A stretch of DNA of 47,435 nucleotides from Candidatus Bathyarchaeota archaeon (GTDB lineage Archaea > Thermoproteota > CALKCG01 > B24), in assembly GCA_021161255.1 (NCBI GenBank), contig JAGHAZ010000055.1, positions 1 through 47,435 on the forward strand, in the 5' to 3' direction. The translations under genes and the position numbers were made by a program. The number at the start of each line of letters is the position of its first letter. The first letter of the stretch is position 1. A model generated the notes under the pieces. The model was not told where the DNA came from and did no database searches. It saw only the letters and a list, made by a program, of their open reading frames with translations. Of the stretch, positions 41,195 to 47,435 are shown one piece after another.

Positions 41195-42118
41195 ATGAAA
41201 CGTTTCCCAGGAAATCCGATTCTAAAACCTAACCCTCTATCCCCATGGGAAGCCAGACAGGTCTTCAACGCGGGAGCTGTGTACGAGGGCGGTAAAGTGC
41301 ATATACTTTACAGGGCGATAGGTCACGACCAAGTCTCTAGGCTGGGCTACGCATCCTCATATGACGGGCTGTACATAGTCGAAAGGCTTGAGAAGCCCGT
41401 ATTCGAGCCTCTAACCCCTGAAGAATACGATGGATGTGAAGACCCGAGGCTTACCAAATGCGAGGACGGTCTAGTATACATGGCCTACACGGCGGTGGCG
41501 GATATCGTGTACGGACGTTTCCAGGTGGGTCTAACCCATATAAGTCCAAAGGACTTGGCGGAGAAGCGCTGGAGATGGGGTCCTAGAAGCTATCCTTTCC
41601 CAGGCGTCAAAGATAAGGACGCCGCTATACTGCCTAAGAAGATAAACGGCCTCTATGCTCTCATACATAGGATAGACCCAGACATATGCATATCCTACTC
41701 CAGCGACCTCAGAAACTGGTGTGGTCTAAAGGCGATAATGTCTCCGAGACCTGGGATGTGGGATAACCTCAAGATAGGTATAGGCCCACCTCCCATCGAG
41801 ATAAGCGAGGGTTGGCTTATGGTTTACCATGGAGTCGACATGAACAAGGTTTACCGGCTTGGAATAGCGATCCTCGATAAAGAGCATCCTGAGAACGTGA
41901 TATACAGGTGCGAGAAACCGATCCTCGAACCCGAGGAAGACTACGAGAAGTTCGGTTACGTCCCGAACGTAGTGTTCTCCTGCGGAGCCGTACTGGTCGA
42001 CGACCAACTTCTGATATACTACGGAGGAGCCGATACGACGGTTAACCTAGCGATATACGACATCGCAGAGCTCATACCTTCGAGGCTTGAAGAACCTATA
42101 GTCGTAGAAGAATCGTAA
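41195..42118 (+). CDS. GH130-family glycoside phosphorylase/hydrolase
   Basis: A 307-residue five-bladed beta-propeller of the GH130 family. GNPILKPNP, ILYRAIG, CEDPRLT, KDAAILP, PPPIEISEGWLMVYHGVD and YYGGADTT are the family segments. GH130 enzymes phosphorolyse beta-mannosides or, in some branches, beta-1,2-mannosides. The substrate here is not certain. The ATG at 41195 is preferred; a GTG four codons earlier is also in frame. It sits with several sugar genes but not in the same operon, since it has its own promoter. Confidence 0.9.
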   Translation: MKRFPGNPILKPNPLSPWEARQVFNAGAVYEGGKVHILYRAIGHDQVSRLGYASSYDGLYIVERLEKPVFEPLTPEEYDGCEDPRLTKCEDGLVYMAYTAVADIVYGRFQVGLTHISPKDLAEKRWRWGPRSYPFPGVKDKDAAILPKKINGLYALIHRIDPDICISYSSDLRNWCGLKAIMSPRPGMWDNLKIGIGPPPIEISEGWLMVYHGVDMNKVYRLGIAILDKEHPENVIYRCEKPILEPEEDYEKFGYVPNVVFSCGAVLVDDQLLIYYGGADTTVNLAIYDIAELIPSRLEEPIVVEES

Positions 42119-42126
42119 AAGAGCCG

Positions 42127-42750
42127 TCAACAAGTTCTCTTTAAAACCTCGTAAAGCTCTTTCAGACTTCTCAACGTCAGGGTTTTCGATTCTAACCCTA
42201 GCTTTCTCAAGTTCTCTAGCTCGTTCGTCTTTCTCACGACCAAGGCGGCTCTACAGCCGTTCTTCAAAGCCGATACCACGTCGTCTACCCTATCGCCTAT
42301 CATCATGGTCTCAGAAGCCTCATAGCCTCCAGCGGTGAGTACAAGCCTTATCTGCTCCCTCCTGGTCGGTTTATCTTCTCTCGAAACCAAAACGTCAAAC
42401 AGCTCTCTGACACCCATGATGTGTAAGACCCTCTCTATGACCTTTCTCGACTGGAGGCTTGTTATGCTCAACCTGTAATCCTTCCTCAGCCCCCTAACTA
42501 TAGATGGAGAGTCGTCTAGCACCACCAGCTTACTTAGCGATTTGAGCTCGTATTCTTCGACGAGCCGGGAAACCTTCCAGTACATGTCTGAACCCCATAG
42601 CATAGGCAACGTAGCCGCGAAAGATGCGACCTCTCTACCTAGAAGCCTCCCTATATCCCTGTAGACCATACCCCAATCTACTGGAAGGAGGACGAGGGTT
42701 TCGTCTAGGTCGAATATCAGGTTTCTCAAACCGGAGATCGTCTCCCGCAT
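42127..42750 (-). CDS. HAD-superfamily phosphatase
   Basis: A 207-residue haloacid-dehalogenase fold hydrolase. D14 and D16 in IFDLDETL form the nucleophile and acid/base pair, SITSLQSRK holds motif II and MIGDRVDDVVSA motif IV. The all-alpha cap between residues 30 and 75 is typical of the phosphoglycolate phosphatase-like group. The substrate is unknown. ATG at 42750 is chosen over a longer frame because GGGGGG is six bases upstream. It is convergent with the GH130 gene. Confidence 0.9.
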   Translation of the reverse strand: MRETISGLRNLIFDLDETLVLLPVDWGMVYRDIGRLLGREVASFAATLPMLWGSDMYWKVSRLVEEYELKSLSKLVVLDDSPSIVRGLRKDYRLSITSLQSRKVIERVLHIMGVRELFDVLVSREDKPTRREQIRLVLTAGGYEASETMMIGDRVDDVVSALKNGCRAALVVRKTNELENLRKLGLESKTLTLRSLKELYEVLKRTC

Positions 42751-42806
42751 CGTTGAACCCCCCAGACTTGGTCGTAGTTGGATAGCTGTAAAGTTCACAT
42801 CGTTTC

Positions 42807-43946
42807 TTAATAGCTTTCTTTTACCGTGCTTATCAGCGCTATGAAGGCTATGCCGGTTATGGCCATGAAGTAGAACGGGTACCCTATCCCATACAGCTCG
42901 GCGAGCAAGCCCGCTACGGTAGCCCCTATGATCCTGCCTAAGTCTCCGGCTAACCCCATCAGCGCAAAGGCCCTTCCTCTAAGCTCTGAAGGGACTATTC
43001 TAACTATCATGGTGTTTCTAGCAGGTGCGAATATCAGAAGCCTGTTAACCAGATACGTCAAGAATAGAAGAGGGAAGCTATAAGCGCATGTAGCTAGGAT
43101 ATAAGACACTATTCTAAAGCCGCCTGCAAGTATAAGCTCTATCCTAGGTGTGAGCTTATCTGAAAGCCATCCAGAGGCTATGCGGGTCATCAAGGCCGTA
43201 GCGGCTCCTAGGGAGGTTATCAGACCTAGTTGGGAAAAGCTTAGACCTACATAATCTACGGCTAGGATGTTGAAGAACGGTGTGAACGCCGTCTGACCTG
43301 AGAAGACGAATAGGAAAGCGGTGAATATGAGTAGGAGTCGCCTATCTCGAAGCAACTCTCTGAAGCCGTAGCCTTTGAGCGTCTGTACCTTAGACTCCTT
43401 CACGAACAGGAGAATCAGGGATAGCGAAATAACATACGCGGTGACGCTGACGAGGAATAGCATCCTGAACCCGGCTGAGTCCGCTATGAAGCCTGTGACC
43501 ACTGGGGATATTATCGATGGAATATTGCGTAAGGATAAAGCCACTCCGAAAGCGATACCTATGCTCCCGTCCTCGACGAGTTCACCGACCGTAGCTAGGT
43601 AAGCGGGGTTTTCAGAGACGTTAGCTATGCTCCTAGCAGCTACGGCGTAGAGAGCGTCATAGACCCTAGACGCTAGGGCGAGTATCAGGGAGCCTAAAGC
43701 CCTCAGACCCGAACATACCAAAAGCATGAGTTTACGTCCCAAACGGTCTGAGAGAAAACCTGCCGGAAGCCTAAACAGGAGACCGATTAAGCCTCTGAGG
43801 GAGTATAAAACTCCCACTGTTAGGAGGCTCCCACCGAGAGCCGTCAAATAAGGCGCCATAACCATCTCTACGTTTATCAAACCACCGACCGAAAGCGACA
43901 GCGCGGTCAGGATCAAACGTTTGTTAAACCCCAACCTAGCTTTCAT
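42807..43946 (-). CDS. MFS transporter
   Basis: A 379-residue MFS permease with about 12 helices. FRLPAGFLSDRLGRKLMLLV is the signature loop after helix 2, repeated in the second half as ASGWLSDKLTPRIELI. It begins with a short basic N terminus. The cargo is unknown. ATG at 43946 has GGGTGGTG upstream. Its overall layout recalls the MFS gene at 4259-5593, but identity cannot be judged without alignment. The HAD phosphatase gene follows on the same strand 56 bases later. Confidence 0.9.
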   Translation of the reverse strand: MKARLGFNKRLILTALSLSVGGLINVEMVMAPYLTALGGSLLTVGVLYSLRGLIGLLFRLPAGFLSDRLGRKLMLLVCSGLRALGSLILALASRVYDALYAVAARSIANVSENPAYLATVGELVEDGSIGIAFGVALSLRNIPSIISPVVTGFIADSAGFRMLFLVSVTAYVISLSLILLFVKESKVQTLKGYGFRELLRDRRLLLIFTAFLFVFSGQTAFTPFFNILAVDYVGLSFSQLGLITSLGAATALMTRIASGWLSDKLTPRIELILAGGFRIVSYILATCAYSFPLLFLTYLVNRLLIFAPARNTMIVRIVPSELRGRAFALMGLAGDLGRIIGATVAGLLAELYGIGYPFYFMAITGIAFIALISTVKESY

Positions 43947-44002
43947 CTACCACACCACCCTCAACGTAATAAACGCGGGCTTCTCGGAAAGAACGGTCTA
44001 AG

Positions 44003-44497
44003 CTAGCCTATAAATTGCACAGTCACTCCAAGCTCCTCTTCTATCTCTTTCGCCATCTTCTTAAGCTCCTCGTCAGCCGTCATCAGTATGTCTATACGCT
44101 CCCCCATCTCCCTAAGAAGCTTTACGTATGCTAGGTGAAGTAGGTCTAAGGTCCTAAGCCTAAACCTCTCAGAGAGGTTTAGAGCTTCGGCCATGGGTTG
44201 GCTCATATCCCCCAGCATCGGTATTCTGATAAGCCCTTCGACAGCTCTAACCCTAAGCCCAAACCTTCTAAGTAAGTATAGGATTAAAGTCGACGCGATC
44301 AGTCTCCTGTTCACACCGAGTTTCTCTGCAAATAACTTGGTCAAACTCTTCCTGGCTAAGACCGCCGAAAGCTCCACGAGTACGAGCTCTGAAACCACTT
44401 TATCACCGGCCCTCTTCAAAGCGGCCTTTGCTAAGCTACATCTAGGGTCAAGCCTATCCAACGCCAAAACTATTACGCTTGTATCCACGTAGCTCAT
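44003..44497 (-). CDS. VapC-type PIN-domain ribonuclease toxin
   Basis: A 164-residue PIN domain. The acidic site is D5 (SYVDTSVIV), E42 (VLVELSAVL), D118 (TLDLLHLAY) and D142 (LMTADEELKKMA), the usual quartet. VapC toxins cut tRNA or rRNA. The ATG overlaps the stop of the antitoxin gene as ATGA, the classic TA arrangement. It is somewhat longer than the 130-residue average, with a basic middle. Confidence 0.9.
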   Translation of the reverse strand: MSYVDTSVIVLALDRLDPRCSLAKAALKRAGDKVVSELVLVELSAVLARKSLTKLFAEKLGVNRRLIASTLILYLLRRFGLRVRAVEGLIRIPMLGDMSQPMAEALNLSERFRLRTLDLLHLAYVKLLREMGERIDILMTADEELKKMAKEIEEELGVTVQFIG

Positions 44498-44757
44498 GTG
44501 AATCTATCCCTACCAGCCAGAAGCTCCCTTAACGCTCCATCAAGCCTTATAGGTATTTCTCCCTCCTCAGCTTCAAGCCTAGACAGCTTCTCTAAACCCT
44601 CGGCGACCTCAGCAACATCTTTCAGACTTCTAACCCCGAGCCTTATGAGGGCTCTTAAAGCTTCGCTTCTAGAGCTGAACAAGCCGAGCCTGACTAAAAG
44701 ATCCACTTGTCTAAGGTCTCCGTCGTCCAGTCTAACAGGGACGATGCGACTACCCAT
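44494..44757 (-). CDS. VapB-type ribbon-helix-helix antitoxin
   Basis: An 87-residue ribbon-helix-helix protein. SRIVPVRLDDGDLRQVDLLV and GLFSSRSEALRALIRLGV form the beta-strand and two helices that bind DNA; the acidic C-terminal half should wrap the toxin. The ATG at 44757 is chosen because the family starts there; a longer frame is open. It is directly downstream of the TATACGTATA operator pair, so it probably represses its own operon. Confidence 0.85.
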   Translation of the reverse strand: MGSRIVPVRLDDGDLRQVDLLVRLGLFSSRSEALRALIRLGVRSLKDVAEVAEGLEKLSRLEAEEGEIPIRLDGALRELLAGRDRFT

Positions 44758-44763
44758 CTGAAA

Positions 44764-44789
44764 TATATACGTATACATATACGTATATA
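44764..44789 (-). promoter_or_regulatory. Paired palindromic operator/promoter of vapBC
   Basis: Two copies of the palindrome TATACGTATA lie at 44766-44775 and 44778-44787, a 12-base period, overlapping the likely TATA box and ending within ten bases of the vapB ATG. Paired palindromes are the binding pattern expected of ribbon-helix-helix dimers. TAACGTTT at 44788-44795 (AAACGTTA on the minus strand) follows. Confidence 0.65.
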
Positions 44790-44927
44790 ACGTTTGCTGG
44801 TTTATTGAATTTCTAAGCCTTTAAGGATTAAAAATCCCGCCAACTACTTCTTACACCGAGCTCTCTTAAAGCTGAATACCTGATCGGTTTTAAATAACGA
44901 CTTGACCAACTCTTTCTGAGAAGCTGG

Positions 44928-46412
44928 ATGACGTATATCTTGAGCGTAGACGTAGGGACGACGAACGTTAAAGCCGTGGTCTTCGACCTCGAGGGGAGGC
45001 AGGTATTCAAGAGTAGCCTCAGATGCCCTGTGTACACACCTGTTGAGGGTTGGGCTGAGCAAGACCCAGACGAGGTTTTAAACAGGTCTCTGAAAGTCGT
45101 CAGAGACTGCGTCAAAGCCGTCGACGGCCGTGTGGAGGCCTTGACCTTCTCGGCTCAGCTGTATAGCGTGATGCTCGTCGATAGGAGCGGCTCCCCCTTG
45201 ACGCGTATCCTAAACTGGATGGACGGTAGAAGCGTGCAGGAGGCGTCGGAGGTCTCAGAAGAAATGGACGGGTATGGGCTATACCGGAAAACGGGATGCC
45301 ACATAAGCCCCATGATGCCCGTGGCTAAGCTGCTGTGGCTCAAGAGGCATAGGCCTGAAAGGTTCGGTAAGGTTTTCAAGGTCCTGGCTATGAAGGACTA
45401 CATACTCTATAGGCTTCTAGGGTTGTATGTCACCGATAGGATAATCGCCTCCGCCTCGTCTCTGTTCAACATACACGAGAACCGCTGGGACCCTGAAATA
45501 GCCGAGTTCCTAGGTCTATCCTTGGGCGTCTTCCCAACCGTGGTCGAGCCGGATAAGGTCGTGGGAGAGGTCGATGGATCGCTATCCGAGAAGACGGGCT
45601 TGCCGAAGGGGATACCTGTGGTCTGCGGAGGGGGAGACGGTATGCTCCAGAACATAGGGTTCGGGATTCTAGAGCCAGGCTTGGCAGCTTCGAACATAGG
45701 GACAAGCGGAGCCGTAAGGGTTACGTCCAACCGCATAATCCTCGACAAGTCTAGACGAGCCAGGTTCTTCTGCCACGCCCTTATAGGAGACCTGTGGTGT
45801 ATAGGAGGAGCCATAAACTCCGCAGGTCTCTCGCTGGAGTGGTTTGTCGACAGGTTTCTAGACGGAGACTTCGGTAGGTTTGAAGCCGAGGCCTCTAAGG
45901 CCGAACCCGGCTCCCGGGGATTGATATTCCTCCCTTACCTCCTCGGCGAGAGGGCTCCGCTGTGGTGCCCAGAGGCTAAAGCGGTCTTCTACGGGCTGAC
46001 GTTGAACCACGGCATACCCGAGCTTTCGAGAGCCGTCCTCGAAGGCGTAATACTCGCGTTAAACCACATAAAGAGGGTTCTCGAAGCCTACGTTCCATCC
46101 GTAAAGGAGGTTCGGACCGGTGGAGGAGGCGCTAGAATAGCGCTCTTAAACCAGGTACAGGCAGACGTGTTTCAGGTCCCCGTCTATCTGACGGCTACCG
46201 AAGAGGGTTCTGCACTCGGAGCAGCCATACTGGCCGCCGAAGCGTTGGGTTATTACAGAGGGTTAAAAGACGCGTGTAAAACTATGGTCAAACCCGTAAA
46301 GGTTTTTCGACCAAACCTTGAAAACGTTAGGAAATACCGCAGGGTTTTCGAGAGGTATCTCCGGCTTTCAGACGCTTTGCTTAGGTTATTCTTTAGGCCT
46401 CGGCCTCCTTAG
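44928..46412 (+). CDS. FGGY-family carbohydrate kinase
   Basis: A 494-residue sugar kinase. DVGTTNVKAVVFD is the phosphate-1 loop; VCGGGDGML and NIGTSGAVRV and GGAINSAGLSLEW are in the middle; RTGGGGARIALLNQ and TEEGSALGAAILA are the C-terminal signature. The family covers xylulokinase, gluconokinase, fuculokinase and others; the substrate is not fixed by the sequence. ATG at 44928. It is the phosphorylating partner one would expect for the isomerases and dehydrogenases in the window. The end converges on rps3ae with a 20-base overlap. Confidence 0.93.
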   Translation: MTYILSVDVGTTNVKAVVFDLEGRQVFKSSLRCPVYTPVEGWAEQDPDEVLNRSLKVVRDCVKAVDGRVEALTFSAQLYSVMLVDRSGSPLTRILNWMDGRSVQEASEVSEEMDGYGLYRKTGCHISPMMPVAKLLWLKRHRPERFGKVFKVLAMKDYILYRLLGLYVTDRIIASASSLFNIHENRWDPEIAEFLGLSLGVFPTVVEPDKVVGEVDGSLSEKTGLPKGIPVVCGGGDGMLQNIGFGILEPGLAASNIGTSGAVRVTSNRIILDKSRRARFFCHALIGDLWCIGGAINSAGLSLEWFVDRFLDGDFGRFEAEASKAEPGSRGLIFLPYLLGERAPLWCPEAKAVFYGLTLNHGIPELSRAVLEGVILALNHIKRVLEAYVPSVKEVRTGGGGARIALLNQVQADVFQVPVYLTATEEGSALGAAILAAEALGYYRGLKDACKTMVKPVKVFRPNLENVRKYRRVFERYLRLSDALLRLFFRPRPP

Positions 46413-47034
46413 CCGGGGTGGTTTGAGGCTCGGGCTTCGGCTTAAAGGCTTCACCTGGCGATAAGACCTTCGATTTTCTGAACCCGACGTGCCTGAGAGG
46501 TGCGATCTTCTTAGCCTCGTTGTAGATGTCTGAGGCGATCTTACCTAGGATCATCTCCTGGACAAACTGGTCGAAGTTCAGGTTTTTAGCCTTCTCCTCG
46601 ACTATGTCGAGCATGACCTTCCTTATAGCCCTCTGCTGAGACGTCTTGACCCTGTGGGCTGTACAAGCCATCGGGTAGACCCTTATGAGGACTCCGTCCC
46701 TAGTCTTGACGTTTATGATCGCGTCTATCTTCGAGCTTCCCCTCCGCGTCAGGCTCCTCAAGTAGTCTCTAGCATATTCGTGACCTTTGAAAAACGTGTC
46801 GGCTCTAAGCTCTTTAACACCGTTTATCTGAAACTTCATTATTATCGTCTGGTGCGCCGGGTCGCCTGTTAGGTCGTACAGGGTCGCCTCTACGGTTCTA
46901 CCGACAGGGCTCTGCCCCTCGGTGACGGGTATGGAGAAAAGCTCCACCTCCCCGAAGTATTTAGGAGAGAACACCCTATACCAGACCTTAGACCTCCACT
47001 TATCCCTAGCCCTACGTCGCCTCCTCCTCGACAT
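46393..47034 (-). CDS. rps3ae: 30S ribosomal protein S3ae
   Basis: A 213-residue S3ae (eukaryotic S1e). DKWRSKVWYRVFSPKYFGE, GRTVEATLYDLTGD, TFFKGHEYARDYLRSL and RVKTSQQRAIRKVMLDI are family segments. The start is ATG at 47034. The Pcc1 gene lies upstream on the same strand, the usual archaeal order. The 3' end overlaps the convergent kinase gene by 20 bases. Confidence 0.97.
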   Translation of the reverse strand: MSRRRRRRARDKWRSKVWYRVFSPKYFGEVELFSIPVTEGQSPVGRTVEATLYDLTGDPAHQTIIMKFQINGVKELRADTFFKGHEYARDYLRSLTRRGSSKIDAIINVKTRDGVLIRVYPMACTAHRVKTSQQRAIRKVMLDIVEEKAKNLNFDQFVQEMILGKIASDIYNEAKKIAPLRHVGFRKSKVLSPGEAFKPKPEPQTTPAKEAEA

Positions 47035-47083
47035 AAGCTACCCATCTCTCCATGAGAAACTCCTTTTAAACATTTCCCCCTGT

Positions 47084-47356
47084 TTAGAACGCGTCAGAAC
47101 GGCTCTGCACGGCGTCGCTTATGCATCTATCCGCCGTAGATAGGCATATGACCAAGTCGTCTAACGTATTCAGAAGCGTCCCGACACCTAACTTAGTCCT
47201 CACCTTGATCACCAAAGTCGAGTCTGAGACATATCCCTCGACCGTCAACCCCTCCGGAGCCGTCTTATTATCAGGCTCCAAAGCCCTTAGTATAGCCTCA
47301 GCCTTCAAACGGTCTTCAAACCGGATTCTCAGCTCAGCCTCGTGCAACCGCCTCAC
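47084..47356 (-). CDS. pcc1: KEOPS complex subunit Pcc1
   Basis: A 90-residue Pcc1, the small dimerising subunit of KEOPS that holds Kae1. The alpha/beta pattern is LRIRFEDRLKAEAILRALEP, an early NKT, then VEGYVSDSTLVIKVRTK and the helix LLNTLDDLVICLSTADRCI. The start is taken as GTG at 47356; the coding region overlaps the end of the DHH gene by 23 bases. A TTG three codons later is an alternative. Confidence 0.88.
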   Translation of the reverse strand: MRRLHEAELRIRFEDRLKAEAILRALEPDNKTAPEGLTVEGYVSDSTLVIKVRTKLGVGTLLNTLDDLVICLSTADRCISDAVQSRSDAF

Positions 47357-47435
47357 CGACGTACTCCATCACACGTTTAAGGAAATCTCCTCTCCCGGTA
47401 GATGGTATCAGCGCCCCCGCCGCCACGTCATGCCC
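47334..47435 (-). CDS. DHH-family exonuclease (RecJ/GAN-like), C-terminal end
   Basis: Only the last 33 codons are in the window: GHDVAAGALIP followed by STGRGDFLKRVMEYVGEAVA and a stop at 47334-47336. The GH-x-x-A-A-G-A motif marks the DHHA1 end of DHH-family single-strand exonucleases. In many archaea such a gene sits directly upstream of pcc1 and rps3ae, which supports the call. The catalytic DHH part lies beyond the window edge. Confidence 0.7.
   Translation of the reverse strand, partial: GHDVAAGALIPSTGRGDFLKRVMEYVGEAVARG

Overview
The window is protein-coding DNA from an archaeon. Direct evidence: archaeal or archaeal-type aIF5B, S6e, S24e, S27ae, S3ae, Kae1, Pcc1, threonyl-tRNA synthetase with an archaeal editing domain, a PDCD5-like protein, an Lhr helicase, A/T-rich TATA-like promoters and frequent GTG/TTG starts behind GGAGG-type ribosome binding sites. 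A LysW-dependent lysine/arginine gene set plus an F420-dependent methylene-tetrahydromethanopterin reductase (Mer) point to the TACK/Thermoproteota side, with Bathyarchaeia or a close relative as my best guess (inference). No rRNA, tRNA, CRISPR array or intact transposon was seen.

Layout. 0.1-6.4 kb: PUA/EVE-like protein, aIF5B, S6e between two paralogous nitroreductases (one apparently starting at ACG), an MFS transporter, UspA and a Cys-repeat protein. 6.4-9.1 kb: a decayed radical SAM gene, a DUF89 phosphatase, an Sws1-like SWIM protein convergent with a nuclease-like protein, and a hairpin-rich gap. 9.1-13.2 kb: a small unknown gene with mer, a divergent sugar isomerase/alcohol dehydrogenase pair and a YrdC-type t6A gene. 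13.2-19.4 kb: argG-lysW-lysZ-lysK on the minus strand and lysY-lysJ on the plus strand, with a PDCD5-like gene between. 19.4-23.7 kb: MNT/HEPN pair, unknown protein, Na+/H+ antiporter, rhomboid protease and methyltransferase. 23.7-30.6 kb: a fucose-isomerase-like and oxidoreductase pair, Lhr, a 34-residue membrane peptide and a two-gene ABC system. 30.7-33.2 kb: thrS, rps24e and rps27ae. 33.3-42.8 kb: mostly sugar metabolism (uronate-isomerase-like, UroD-like, Gfo/Idh, NagA-like, GH130), with kae1, thi4, a CBS protein and a HAD phosphatase. 42.8-47.4 kb: MFS, VapBC, FGGY kinase, S3ae, Pcc1 and the end of a DHH nuclease gene.

How the genes work together. Themes are translation and t6A modification (TsaC-like, Kae1, Pcc1), LysW-carrier amino-acid synthesis, and scavenging of sugars or sugar acids. 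The most intriguing unexplained signals are regulatory: an exact 29-nt element in the same orientation upstream of the uronate-isomerase-like gene and the CBS gene, a recurring AAACGTTA motif near sugar genes, and a long dyad in front of thrS. Other points to check are the ACG start, two gene remnants and a 34-residue membrane peptide.
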